64,000 bases of DNA. Source: Streptomyces ochraceiscleroticus. Lineage in GTDB: Bacteria; Actinomycetota; Actinomycetes; Streptomycetales; Streptomycetaceae. Made by a program: the position numbers and the translations under genes. Under the pieces are notes generated by a model. That model was given only the letters and a program-made list of their open reading frames with translations, had not been told where the DNA came from and searched no databases. Shown here piece after piece: positions 51,225 through 59,474 of the stretch (its first letter is position 1; the number at the start of each line of letters is the position of its first letter). The stretch is from positions 124,001-188,000 of the forward strand of contig NZ_JOAX01000004.1 in assembly GCF_000720485.1 (NCBI RefSeq), written 5' to 3'.

Positions 51225-52648
51225 GCGGTGTCCTCCGTGGGTTCCGTGCATTTCGTGGTTGTAGAGCTGTGTTCGGCGTCGGGTGCCGCAGCGGAGGACG
51301 TGGTGGAAGTGGTGTGCGTGCCTGCGCTACCCGTCTCCGGCAGGGTCAGGTAGACGATGAGGCAGAGCAGGACGATGACCGTCATGTACACCGCCACGCC
51401 CATGGGGTGGCCCGCCTCGATGAAGGCGCTGGCGATGAGCGGTGCCGTCCCGCCGAGGGCCGCGATGACGAGCTGGTGGGCCACACCGATGCCGGACACG
51501 CGGACGGCAGCGGGGAACAGTTCGGCCTGGATCGTCGGGTAAACGCCCTGCCAGATCGCCAGGACCACCCAGCCGGAGACGGTCACCGTCACGTATACGC
51601 CGAATCCGGGTTGCTGCAGCAACAGCAGAAGCGGATAGAAGAGCACCACCATGCCGATGGCCCCGATGATGGGGAAGGGCTTGCGCCGGCCGATGCGGTC
51701 GGACAGGGCGCCGCACAGGGGCACGATGATCACCAGCAGGCCCAGCCCGATGGCGTTCCCGGCCAAGGCGGAGGCCAGGTCACGGCCGGTGGTCAGGTGC
51801 GCGTAGGTGGGCAGGAAGGTGGCCCACGTGTAGTACGCGACTGCCGGGGCCGACAGCGCCGCGGTTTGCAGCAGTGCCTTGGGATGCCTGCGCAGCAGTT
51901 CCCTCAGGCGCAGCTTCTCGGGTTGCCGACCGGCGGCGGAATCCTCGACGGCGGCCTCGAACTCCGGGGATTCGTCGGCGCGCGATCGCAGCAGCAGACC
52001 GACGACGCCGAGGAGGCCGCCGATGGCGAACGGGATGCGCCAGCCCCACGTCTCCAGGTCATGGGTGTTCAGCGTCGAGGTGACGATCGCCCCCATGCCG
52101 GTGGCGGCCAGCGTCGCCAGGCCGCTGGCCGCATTCGACAACGAGCCGAACAGGCCGCGCCGGTCGGTCGAGCCGTTCTCCACCATGTAGGCGATGGCGC
52201 TCTGCATCTCGCTGCCGGCCGAGATGCCCTGCAGTACGCGGGCGAGCAGGAACAGCAGCGGCGCCGCGTAGCCGATTGCGGAGAACGGCGGGGTGAGCGC
52301 GAGGATCAGGCTGCCCGCGGCCATGCCGCCGATGGTGGTGGCCAGGACGACACGGCGGCCGTAGCGGTCGGCCAGGGGGGAGATGATGATGCCGCTCAGC
52401 GGCCGCACCACGAACCCGACCGCGTAGGTCAGCAGGGCGCTGATCAGCGACATCGCCGGGCTGCCCCCGGGAAAGATCTGGCTTGAGAAGACGGCGGCCA
52501 GGAGGCCGTAGATGTACCAGTCGTACCACTCGATGAAGTGGCCGACGGTGCCTGCCAGGACGTTCAACCGCCTTCCGCGGGGCGGGGCGTCCGGTTGGCC
52601 GGTGGCGGAGAGGGACTTCGGTGAGGCTGTTCTTGGTGCGTTCGCCAT
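51221..52648 (-). CDS. MFS transporter, metabolite:H+ symporter (MHS/KgtP-ShiA-like)
   Basis: A 475-aa transporter of about 12 helices. The N-terminus GHFIEWYDWYIYGLLAAVFSSQIFPGG and the motif ISPLADRYGRRVVL are diagnostic for the metabolite:proton symporter group (ketoglutarate, shikimate, proline/betaine permeases). LQGISAGSEMQSAIAYMVEN is the motif 4 region. It would import an organic acid such as a sugar acid. It is translationally coupled to the SDR. Confidence 0.9.
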   Translation of the reverse strand: MANAPRTASPKSLSATGQPDAPPRGRRLNVLAGTVGHFIEWYDWYIYGLLAAVFSSQIFPGGSPAMSLISALLTYAVGFVVRPLSGIIISPLADRYGRRVVLATTIGGMAAGSLILALTPPFSAIGYAAPLLFLLARVLQGISAGSEMQSAIAYMVENGSTDRRGLFGSLSNAASGLATLAATGMGAIVTSTLNTHDLETWGWRIPFAIGGLLGVVGLLLRSRADESPEFEAAVEDSAAGRQPEKLRLRELLRRHPKALLQTAALSAPAVAYYTWATFLPTYAHLTTGRDLASALAGNAIGLGLLVIIVPLCGALSDRIGRRKPFPIIGAIGMVVLFYPLLLLLQQPGFGVYVTVTVSGWVVLAIWQGVYPTIQAELFPAAVRVSGIGVAHQLVIAALGGTAPLIASAFIEAGHPMGVAVYMTVIVLLCLIVYLTLPETGSAGTHTTSTTSSAAAPDAEHSSTTTKCTEPTEDTA

Positions 52649-52829
52649 TGAGCGCTCCTCAGTGCAGTGAGGGATGGGGCTGTGCGAACAGTCGGCGGTC
52701 TGGGGCGCCGCGGACCAGGGGGTTCCGATCGATTCCGGTCGACGCTGTCGGCGGTTCCGGAAGCCTTCTTCGAAAGTTGATGCCGCCGATGCCGGCCGCG
52801 ATGAGGGGCCGGTCGAGGCTCGCAGAGGG

Positions 52830-53813
52830 TCAGCGCGTCGCGTGAGAGGACCAGGTGCGGCCCTCCTGCTCCTTCACGGGGAGACCGGCGGCCAGCAGGA
52901 TCCTGTCGAGGAGTGCCTGCGTGCGGGCGGCTTCGCGCCCCGACGTCAGGGGCGCGTCACGGTCTCGTACACGGTCGAGGAAGTGGTGAACGGCGGCGGC
53001 GAACCCGAAGGTGTTCGTCGCCGTGGCCCAGCCGAATGCCTCGGGGCTCATCGAGCGCACGGTGCTGACGCCGTCCCGGGTGAGGGTCACCGTGTCCGGA
53101 GCCACCACCTCGGCCGAGCGCTCCGCGCCGTAGGCATCGAGTTTTTCTGCCCACGAACCTGCGGTCCGTGCCGCCGTCAGGACGCCGGTGCCGCCACCGG
53201 CGAATCGGACCAGGGCAGAGACCCCGTCCTCCTGCCAGGGGTCGTCACCAGCGGCATGGGCGGAGACATCCACCGGTTCGCCCGGGCAGAACCAGCGCAG
53301 CAGGTCCACCATGTGGATGGCGTTCTCGAAGGTCGCGCGGTACTCACTGCCGCGGCGGTTCTTCTGCGCGATACAGAAGTCGGCGCCGGTGTCCCCGAAC
53401 TGGTCACGAGCGGCTACGTAGGTCGGCGCGAACCTCCGGTTGAACCCCACCATCAGCACGCGTTCGCGCTCGTCGGCGAGGTCGGCGAGCCGCTCCGCGT
53501 CGCTGGTCGCGGTCGCAAGGGGTTTTTCGCAGAAGACGTCGACGTTCGCCTCCAACGCGCTTCTCACGCCGGCGAAATGCTCCGACCTCGGGGTCAGGAC
53601 GAACAGGGCGTCGAGGTCACGCTCGAGGGCCTGCTCGATCGTCGGGACCGCGGTGGAGAATCCCCATCGACGGACGAGCTCGGACGGATCCTCACGCCGG
53701 GACACCAGGACATCGAGGACGACATCGTCCCGCGCCACCAGGGTGGGCAACTGCGCGATGTGCGCGATGTTCCCGGCGCCGACCACACTGACGCGCAGCG
53801 GGGGCCGGCTCAT
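52830..53813 (-). CDS. Gfo/Idh/MocA family oxidoreductase, copy 1
   Basis: A 327-aa NAD(P)-dependent sugar dehydrogenase: an N-terminal Rossmann fold (VSVVGAGNIAHIAQLP), the family motif DVFCEKPLATATSDAERL with the Lys-Pro of EKP, then a C-terminal alpha/beta domain (GFNRRFAPTYVAARDQFG, NAIHMVDLLRWF with the catalytic-type His). These enzymes oxidise inositols, sugars or sugar acids. Its ATG overlaps the TIM-barrel gene stop (ATGA); a 181-bp gap separates it from the MFS gene downstream. Confidence 0.9.
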   Translation of the reverse strand: MSRPPLRVSVVGAGNIAHIAQLPTLVARDDVVLDVLVSRREDPSELVRRWGFSTAVPTIEQALERDLDALFVLTPRSEHFAGVRSALEANVDVFCEKPLATATSDAERLADLADERERVLMVGFNRRFAPTYVAARDQFGDTGADFCIAQKNRRGSEYRATFENAIHMVDLLRWFCPGEPVDVSAHAAGDDPWQEDGVSALVRFAGGGTGVLTAARTAGSWAEKLDAYGAERSAEVVAPDTVTLTRDGVSTVRSMSPEAFGWATATNTFGFAAAVHHFLDRVRDRDAPLTSGREAARTQALLDRILLAAGLPVKEQEGRTWSSHATR

Positions 53814-54721
53814 CGGGACATCTCCGCGGGCATCGGGTCGGCGGCCTCTTCGAGGAGGGAGCACAGTACGCGCGCGGACCGGGCGAAGCCCTCCGCCGGA
53901 GCCGGGAGGTCCTGTGGGTGCCAGCGATACTCGTACTCGAGGCTGAGGACGTCGTCGTATCCGTGCTGCTTGATCGCTTGCAGGATGTCCGACCAGGGCA
54001 CGATGCCGTCGCCGACGACGCGGGAGCGCACGGCCCGCTCGTCCGCCTTCACCCGGGCCGTCTCGGAAGCCACGAAGGGGGCGTCCGGGTCGGTGAAGAC
54101 GAGGTCCTTCACGTGGACGTGTCCGATCAGGTCGCCCTGCTCCCGCAACGCCTCCGGCCATGCCTCGTCGTGCGTGAAGGTGAGATTCGCCTGGTCGTAG
54201 AGCACGCGGACGGCAGGCGAGTCCACCTCACGTATCAGCCGGGCCGTCTCCTTGGCTGACTGCGTCATGGTGCCGAAGTGGTTCTCCACGCACAGGCGTA
54301 CTCCGGCATCCGCGGCGAGCGGCGCCAGCTCCGAAAGGCTCGCGCGCAGGCGCTCCCAGTGTCCGGCGTGATCGGTTCGATCCGCTCCCCAGGAACCCGC
54401 GTACACGCGGATCCGGGTCGCGCCCACGCGATGGGCGCAGTCCACCGTCGCCCTCAGCTCGTCGAGCGCGGCCCGGCGCTGCGCCGGGTCCTCATGGTTG
54501 ATTCCCGTGGTGTACGGAGCGAGCCCCACCACCGGTACGCCGAGATCGTCCGCCACGCGGGCCGCCTCGGCCGCGGCGGTGTCGTCCCCGACCGGCAGTC
54601 CGCTGCGGTAATCGTTCTGGTAGATGACCTCCGCTCCCTCCAGCCCGGCGGCGGCGAAGAGCTCCAGCGCCTCGGGGAGGGTCTGTTCCGGTGTGCCGAG
54701 GGTGTGGCCAATGATGCGCAC
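53810..54721 (-). CDS. Sugar phosphate isomerase/epimerase-like TIM-barrel protein
   Basis: A 303-aa xylose-isomerase-like (AP endonuclease 2 fold) protein: AGLEGAEVIYQNDY, a metal-binding Glu in LCVENHFGT, Asp/His in VLYDQANLTF and HVHVKDLVF, and a final Glu in VLSLEYEYRW. It is the typical partner of Gfo/Idh/MocA dehydrogenases in inositol- or keto-sugar-type pathways, acting as epimerase, isomerase or dehydratase. The GTG at 54721 follows GGAAAGGA and shares one base with the VOC gene stop (TAGTG). Confidence 0.87.
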   Translation of the reverse strand: MRIIGHTLGTPEQTLPEALELFAAAGLEGAEVIYQNDYRSGLPVGDDTAAAEAARVADDLGVPVVGLAPYTTGINHEDPAQRRAALDELRATVDCAHRVGATRIRVYAGSWGADRTDHAGHWERLRASLSELAPLAADAGVRLCVENHFGTMTQSAKETARLIREVDSPAVRVLYDQANLTFTHDEAWPEALREQGDLIGHVHVKDLVFTDPDAPFVASETARVKADERAVRSRVVGDGIVPWSDILQAIKQHGYDDVLSLEYEYRWHPQDLPAPAEGFARSARVLCSLLEEAADPMPAEMSR

Positions 54722-55260
54722 TACAGGTCCTTTCCAGTTCGGGAGGGGGCGGCCCAGTCGGCGGGGCCGACCAACGGTGGCGGGTTGTGGACGCGGGACC
54801 GGTCGACCAGCTCGATCAGCAGGCCCCATGGCGCCCGGAGATAGGTCCACCGGTTGCCCGCGACGAGGGGGCTGTCGGGGCCGACCTCCTTGGTTCCACC
54901 CAAAACGTCGGCGCCGTGCGAACGGAGATGCTCAGTGGCCGCGTCGACATCGTCCACGGTGAAGCACAGGTGGTGGCCACCCAGATCGCAGTGGCGCGGG
55001 TAGTCGCGCCGCTGGTCCGTGCTCCACCACTGGAACAGCTCCACGTTGAGGTTGGGCGGCATGCGCAACATGGCCAGTTCCAGGCGCGCGTCGGCCGGGA
55101 CCGCGAAGTGCTCGGGCATGAAGTCGGCATCAGGCCCTCGCGTCGAGCGGTACAGCTCCTCGGCGCCCAGCGCGTCGACGAAGAAGGCGACCGCTTCGCC
55201 CAGGTCGGGCACCGTGAAGGCGACATGGTCGACGTATTGAAACCCTGCGGGCAGGCTCAT
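54721..55260 (-). CDS. VOC family (glyoxalase/dioxygenase fold) protein
   Basis: A 179-aa two-module betaalphabetabetabeta protein: the metal-type His in YVDHVAFTVPDLGEAVAFF, Glu in NVELFQWW, His in GGHHLCFTVDDVDAA and Glu in LLIELVDR. The four metal ligands expected of a vicinal oxygen chelate enzyme are all present, so isomerase, epimerase or lyase chemistry on a sugar derivative is possible. Its ATG overlaps the LacI gene stop (ATGA). The exact function is unknown. Confidence 0.85.
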   Translation of the reverse strand: MSLPAGFQYVDHVAFTVPDLGEAVAFFVDALGAEELYRSTRGPDADFMPEHFAVPADARLELAMLRMPPNLNVELFQWWSTDQRRDYPRHCDLGGHHLCFTVDDVDAATEHLRSHGADVLGGTKEVGPDSPLVAGNRWTYLRAPWGLLIELVDRSRVHNPPPLVGPADWAAPSRTGKDL

Positions 55261-56255
55261 CGGGGCACCTCCGCGGTCGAATCACGGATCAGCAGATCGG
55301 GGGCGAGCACGACATGGCTCGTCTCGCCGTCCTTGAGGAGCTTCTCGGCGAGGTCGATGGCGATCACTCCCATGTCGGCGATGGGCTGGCGGACGGTGGT
55401 CAGTCGCGGGTTGAACCGGGCGCCGAACTCCAGGCCGTCGAAGCCCATCACCGACACCTCGTCCGGGACGGACACACCGCGCACACCGAGAGCGGAGATG
55501 AGGTCGAAGGCGACCATGTCATTGGCCGCGATGACCGCTGTCGGACGCTCTTCGCGGGTCATGTGCACGAGGCGCTCGGCGGCCCGCTCCCCCACGTCGG
55601 GCCCGGTGCCCGCGTCCAGGATCATCGCCGGCATGTCCAGCTCCGCGGCCAGCCCCTCGTAGGCGGCCAAGCGGTCCCTGGACGTGTACGCCCCGGAGAT
55701 ACCGGACACGTAGGCAATGCGCCGGTGTCCCAGGCCCCGCAGGTGGTCCACGGCGAGGGCGATCCCTTCGGCGCTGTCCACCGTCACGGTCGGCACCTGT
55801 GCCTGTTCGACGCGGTCGACGACCACGACCTTGCTGCCGAGGGCGACGTTCTGCAGCTCGTCGAGGTCCACGCTGGTCGACGGTGCGACGATCCCGAAGG
55901 GCGCGTACATCTCTTGCAGGGATGTCAGATACGCGTTGGTCTGGGCGACCTCGCCGCCGGTCACGCACAACACCAACTGATAGCCCCGGTCGGCCGCCGC
56001 GGCGGCCATGGTCCTCGCCAGCTCACCGTAGAAGGGGTTGGTGATGTCCGGGACGATCAGCGGGACAAGGTTGCTCGCACGGCGGCGCAGTGCCTGCGCC
56101 AGCGGATTCACCCGGTAACCCAGGCTCTCCGCCACCTCCAGGACGTGTTTGCGTGTCGCCGCGTTCACGGCTTCCGGCCGGGAGAACGCGCGGGAAACCG
56201 TGGAGCGATGGACACCCGCTCGGGCAGCGACGTCGTCGATACTCACCTCAGCCAA
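55257..56255 (-). CDS. LacI family transcriptional regulator
   Basis: A 332-aa repressor: the N-terminal helix-turn-helix VSIDDVAARAGVHRSTVSRAFSRPEAVNAATRKHVLEVAESLGYRVN with hinge helix PLAQALRRR, and a periplasmic-binding-protein-like sugar domain (PLIVPDITNPFYGELAR, GFDGLEFGARFNPRLTTVRQP). The TTG at 56255 is chosen because GGAGG lies six bases upstream; a GTG at 56246 (VSIDD) is possible. It is embedded inside the operon it probably controls and overlaps the upstream dehydrogenase gene by 8 bp. Candidate target sites are in the 57244-57412 divergent region. Confidence 0.92.
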   Translation of the reverse strand: MAEVSIDDVAARAGVHRSTVSRAFSRPEAVNAATRKHVLEVAESLGYRVNPLAQALRRRASNLVPLIVPDITNPFYGELARTMAAAAADRGYQLVLCVTGGEVAQTNAYLTSLQEMYAPFGIVAPSTSVDLDELQNVALGSKVVVVDRVEQAQVPTVTVDSAEGIALAVDHLRGLGHRRIAYVSGISGAYTSRDRLAAYEGLAAELDMPAMILDAGTGPDVGERAAERLVHMTREERPTAVIAANDMVAFDLISALGVRGVSVPDEVSVMGFDGLEFGARFNPRLTTVRQPIADMGVIAIDLAEKLLKDGETSHVVLAPDLLIRDSTAEVPR

Positions 56256-57243
56256 GGCTGACCTCCGTGGACGCAATGGGAGACCGCTGGTACGCGGTCC
56301 AGATGAGGCTCATTGTGTCGGCGAGGTCGGCCAGGGTGGGCAGCCCGGCGAATCCGTCCGTCCAGGTGTCTGCCACCTGTCGGACGAACACGTCGTACAG
56401 CGGGTCGCTGTCCACATCGATGATGCTCGACTCGGTGACACCATCCGCGGCGTGGGTGAACGCGACGCCGCCGGAGGTGCCGACGTCGACGTATCCGTCG
56501 GCGCCGGCGCTAGTGAAGGAGCAGTACCGCTTGGCGGGACTCGCCGGGAAGGCATAGCCGACCTCAATGATCGCCTCACTGCCGTCGTCGCCTGCGAGCA
56601 CCAGGGTGGCGTGATCCTCGACGTCTTCGCCGTGCAGGCTCGCTGAAAGGTTGGCGGCCACGAGGTCGACGCGCCGGGCCCGACTTCGCTGCAAGAAGAG
56701 GTCGATGAAGTGCGGCGCCAGGTTCACCAGGCACCCCCCGCCGGAGCGGGCGGGCTCGAGCATCCAGGAGCAGCCTGCCTGTCGATAGCGTTTTGGCGGG
56801 CCGGCTACGAAGCTCGCCCGTTGGTACGTCGGCGCGCCGGCCAGAGACAGGGCACGATCCACGGGTCCGCCACGCTGAACGAACGGGACGGTCGCCGCGA
56901 TACCTGCCGAGGTGGCAGCATCCCGGACCCTCTCCACGTCTTCGGGTCCCAGGCCGCCCGGCTTCTCGACCACGAACGGGACACCACGCTCGACCAAGGC
57001 CAGGCAGGTATCCACCATGCGGTCATGCGCCCCGAAGACATAAGCCAAATCCAACGGCCCGGCGTCCAGAGCCGCCTCGACTTCCCCACAGACGGACGCG
57101 TCGAGGCGTTGGGCGATGTCCGTGATCTGGTCGGGCTCCTCATCCTGGACCAGCACGACATCGTGAGTGTCCGCCCAGGCGCTGACGTACAGGGGTACGT
57201 GCCAGTGACGGGCACCTAGGACTGCTGTTCGCGGACGTCTCAC
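56248..57243 (-). CDS. Gfo/Idh/MocA family oxidoreductase, copy 2
   Basis: A 331-aa protein from a GTG at 57243 behind GGGAGG. Rossmann start TAVLGARHWHVPLYVSAW, VPFVVEKPGGLGPEDVERV with the EKP motif, and SGGGCLVNLAPHFIDLFLQR in the second domain. The nucleotide motif is atypical (GARHWH instead of GxGxxG), so cofactor binding may differ from copy 1. It is the first gene of the sugar-type minus-strand operon. Confidence 0.85.
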   Translation of the reverse strand: MRRPRTAVLGARHWHVPLYVSAWADTHDVVLVQDEEPDQITDIAQRLDASVCGEVEAALDAGPLDLAYVFGAHDRMVDTCLALVERGVPFVVEKPGGLGPEDVERVRDAATSAGIAATVPFVQRGGPVDRALSLAGAPTYQRASFVAGPPKRYRQAGCSWMLEPARSGGGCLVNLAPHFIDLFLQRSRARRVDLVAANLSASLHGEDVEDHATLVLAGDDGSEAIIEVGYAFPASPAKRYCSFTSAGADGYVDVGTSGGVAFTHAADGVTESSIIDVDSDPLYDVFVRQVADTWTDGFAGLPTLADLADTMSLIWTAYQRSPIASTEVSLG

Positions 57244-57293
57244 CGCGCGCCTCCCGACTTCGATACGGATCAACTGCTGCTGACTGTCACCGC

Positions 57294-57353
57294 TGAAACC
57301 GGTCACTGCGATCGATTGCTGAGATCGGTTGCTGAGATCGGTTGCAATACCGA
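57294..57353. promoter_or_regulatory. Candidate LacI-type operators and a 13-bp direct repeat in the divergent region
   Basis: Between the operon starting at 57243 and the aldolase gene at 57413 lie TGAAACCGGT (57294-57303), half of a classic LacI-family palindrome; two tandem copies of TTGCTGAGATCGG (57316-57341) plus TTGC; and the near-palindrome TCGGT-TGCAAT-ACCGA (57338-57353). The region could serve both directions. Confidence 0.5.
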
Positions 57354-57412
57354 AACAGAGGGCCCTAACCTCTGTCAACACCCCCGCAAACCCGCCCCCG
57401 TGAGGTGACTCG

Positions 57413-58054
57413 ATGCGCAAGCTGCGCACTCTGACTGCTATGCACGACACCGGGACTGTGCTGATCGTGCGCCTGTCCACCGCCGAGGCGTCATACGAAG
57501 TGGCGCGCGAAGCCATCGAAGGAGGGATACGAGCGGTCGAGGTGACACTCACTACGCCGGGTGCCCTGGACGTAATCCGCCAGCTGAGTTCGGAGTGCCC
57601 CGAGGTCGAGATCGGCGCCGGCACCGTGCTCGACGCAGCGTCGGCGTACGCGAGCATCCAGGCAGGCGCGCGTTTCCTGGTCAGTCCCCAGCTCGATCAC
57701 GGAATGCTTGAGACCGCCGGCCGTTACCAGGTCGTCAGCATCTGCGGAGCGGCAACACCCACAGAGATCGTCCAAGCGGTCACGGCAGGAGCCGACCTCG
57801 TCAAGCTGTTTCCCTCGTCGGTTCTCAACCACGACTACGCCCGTGCGGTACTCGAACCACTCGGCCACATCCCCCTCGTCCCGGCTGGGGGCGTTTCCCC
57901 GGACAACGTGGCCGACTGGTTCGATGCCGGAGTCGCAGCAGTCGGCGTCGGAAGCTTCGTCACCAAGGCAGCACTGCGAGAAAGCACCGAGCGATACCCG
58001 GTGCGTGCGGCGGCCCGGACATTCCTCGAGGCGGTGGCCAATGCCCGCGCCTGA
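57413..58054 (+). CDS. 2-keto-3-deoxy-6-phosphogluconate / 4-hydroxy-2-oxoglutarate aldolase
   Basis: A 213-aa class I aldolase of the KDPG/KHG type: TAEASYEVAREAIEGGIRAVEVTLTTPGAL with the catalytic Glu, EIGAGTVLDAASAYASIQAGARFLVSP, and the Schiff-base Lys in DLVKLFPSS. It splits KDPG (or a homologue) to pyruvate plus a three-carbon aldehyde. It is divergent from the Gfo/Idh/MocA operon and overlaps the kinase gene by 14 bp, making a dehydrogenase-to-kinase-to-aldolase route for a sugar acid likely. Confidence 0.92.
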   Translation: MRKLRTLTAMHDTGTVLIVRLSTAEASYEVAREAIEGGIRAVEVTLTTPGALDVIRQLSSECPEVEIGAGTVLDAASAYASIQAGARFLVSPQLDHGMLETAGRYQVVSICGAATPTEIVQAVTAGADLVKLFPSSVLNHDYARAVLEPLGHIPLVPAGGVSPDNVADWFDAGVAAVGVGSFVTKAALRESTERYPVRAAARTFLEAVANARA

Positions 58055-58670
58055 CCCGCTGTCCCCCGCCTCCGGGACGCCACCGGTATTCGTCGCGATC
58101 GGGCCTGCGGGGTCGGGAAAGTCCCATGTCGCCCGCGAGCTCGCACGCCGGCTCCGCGCGGTCTACCTCGACAAGGACTCACTGACCGGCGACGTCGTGG
58201 ACGCCGCGCTCGAACTGGTCGGCCGACGGGCCGGAGGCCGCGAGGATGACCCGACGTACATCGAACGGTTGATGCCAGCCGAGTACACAGCCCTGTTCAC
58301 CACGGCGGCGGACAACCTGCGGCTGGGTCTCCCCGTCGTCCTGGACGCACCGTTCGCGGCATACCTGGCCGACCCCGACTTCTTGACCGCCTCCGCCGAC
58401 CAGGCTTCGTGGCCCACGGGGACACCTGTCGTCGTGGTCGAGGTACAGACCTCCGCGGAGACCGTCCGTACGCGACTGACCCAACGAGGCCTGCCCCGCG
58501 ACCGGGCCAAACTGGCCGACTGGCCCGCATTCTGGCAACGGCTGGGGACCCAGGACTGCACCTGGTCCGGCGCTCGGCACATCGTCGTGGACAACGACGG
58601 GGAACCGGACCTCGACGCTGTTGTGGGGCTCGTGGGCGATACCGGGCAGGTGCCCCTGCACACCTTCTGA
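58041..58670 (+). CDS. P-loop kinase (AAA/zeta-like), probable sugar or sugar-acid kinase
   Basis: A 209-aa P-loop NTPase: Walker A GPAGSGKS near residue 20, YLDKDSLTGDVVDAAL after the second strand (substrate-binding Asp), VVLDAPFAAYLADP as a Walker-B-like strand, and an Arg-rich lid RTRLTQRGLPRDRAKL. The shape is like gluconokinase or chloramphenicol phosphotransferase kinases. Coupled to the aldolase gene, it most likely phosphorylates a keto-deoxy sugar acid or the sugar acid itself, in place of the usual PfkB-type KDG kinase. Zeta-toxin kinases share the fold, but no antitoxin gene is next to it. Confidence 0.8.
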   Translation: MPAPDPLSPASGTPPVFVAIGPAGSGKSHVARELARRLRAVYLDKDSLTGDVVDAALELVGRRAGGREDDPTYIERLMPAEYTALFTTAADNLRLGLPVVLDAPFAAYLADPDFLTASADQASWPTGTPVVVVEVQTSAETVRTRLTQRGLPRDRAKLADWPAFWQRLGTQDCTWSGARHIVVDNDGEPDLDAVVGLVGDTGQVPLHTF

Positions 58671-58671
58671 G

Positions 58672-58714
58672 CTTGATCTTTGTCCTCGGGCGTCGCCTGA
58701 GGTCAAAGATCAAG
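58672..58714 (+). terminator. Long hairpin terminator after the aldolase-kinase operon
   Basis: CTTGATCTTTG (58672-58682) pairs perfectly with CAAAGATCAAG (58704-58714); an inner CCTC/GAGG extends the stem to about 16 bp with one mismatch. It begins one base after the kinase stop codon. Confidence 0.8.
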
Positions 58715-58839
58715 CCATGGTCGTGACCCTCACTCCCTTAGCGACGGCGACCGGGGCACACTCTTCGACTTGGACTGGGGCGCACGGGGAGAGTTCGCCG
58801 TACCGACCTGGGACGGCAAGGGCGCTGCTGCCCGGGCAC

Positions 58840-59020
58840 GGTCGGCGCTACCGGTATCCGGGTCGCGGACGGATCGATGCCGCAAGATGCTGCAAGGCGA
58901 GTTGTTCGTGCTCTGCACCGGCATTCAATGGGAGAGCCTGCCTCAGGAGTTGGGGGTTTGGCCGGGCACGACATGGTGGCGACGCATGGCCGAGTGGCAG
59001 GAGGCCGGCGTCCGGGAAGA
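58840..59020 (+). pseudogene. IS5-type transposase fragment (N-terminal, frameshifted)
   Basis: Two short frames join into the start of an IS5-type transposase: RRYRYPGRGRIDAARC in one frame, then KMLQGELFVLCTGIQWESLPQELG and TTWWRRMAEWQEAGV in another, with a shift near 58880. Similarity ends at about 59020, where PRC-barrel coding sequence begins. No transposase C-terminus or inverted repeats were found. Confidence 0.75.
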
Positions 59021-59028
59021 GACCGGTT

Positions 59029-59269
59029 ATGGCCACGGTCCGCACCGGACTGCCCACCCGCCACCGGTTGGTCTTCGTGCCTCTTGATCACGCGATCCTA
59101 AGGCCGGACCACGTCAAGGTTTCCTACGCAAAGGCGTTGGCGAAAAAGGCGCCCGCAGTCGGCATGGACGACATCCTGCCCGCCGAGGCAGAGAAAACGC
59201 TCTTTCAAGCACTACGACGTGACCTACCGGACCGGCGACGGCGGCGAGAGGCAGCTCGCACGCCGCTGA
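59029..59269 (+). pseudogene. Broken PRC-barrel domain protein (C-terminal part)
   Basis: The frame from ATG 59029 reads TRHRLVFVPLDHAILRPDHVKVSYAKALAKKAP, then VGMDDILPAEAEKTLFQ, typical of PRC-barrel stress proteins of actinomycetes. One extra base near 59206-59209 shifts the rest, HYDVTYRTGDGGERQLARR, which ends at TGA 59267-59269. The N-terminal barrel strands are missing, replaced by the IS5-type fragment. It looks truncated by insertion and then frameshifted. Confidence 0.65.
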
Positions 59270-59303
59270 CCGCCCGCGCTCAGCCCGAGGAGGCGTTCGC
59301 GCC

Positions 59304-59474
59304 ATGGTGCTCTTTCTGCTCCTCGCTCTGGTCGCCGTCGTGCTGAAAATCATCGGAACAGTAGCGGAGAAGCTGGGCTATCTTCTGATCATCGGCATCG
59401 CGCTTCTCCTGGCCCCTCTGGCCTTCATCGCCGTGCACTGGTCCCGGCGCTCCGGCCGCCACCCCATCCGATAA
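59304..59474 (+). CDS. Small hydrophobic membrane protein
   Basis: A 56-aa frame: a hydrophobic first half (MVLFLLLALVAVVLKIIGTV), a short polar turn AEKLGY, a second hydrophobic segment (LLIIGIALLLAPLAFIAV) and a basic tail (HWSRRSGRHPIR). Two membrane helices with a positive C-terminus are predicted. AGGAGG lies eleven bases before the ATG. The function is unknown. It was too short for routine ORF calling but has a good ribosome-binding site and composition. Confidence 0.6.
   Translation: MVLFLLLALVAVVLKIIGTVAEKLGYLLIIGIALLLAPLAFIAVHWSRRSGRHPIR

Noticed and set aside
58041..58670. Zeta-type toxin of a toxin-antitoxin pair
   Set aside because: No antitoxin gene precedes it; it overlaps a KDPG-type aldolase gene and the cluster is metabolic, so a sugar-acid kinase fits better.
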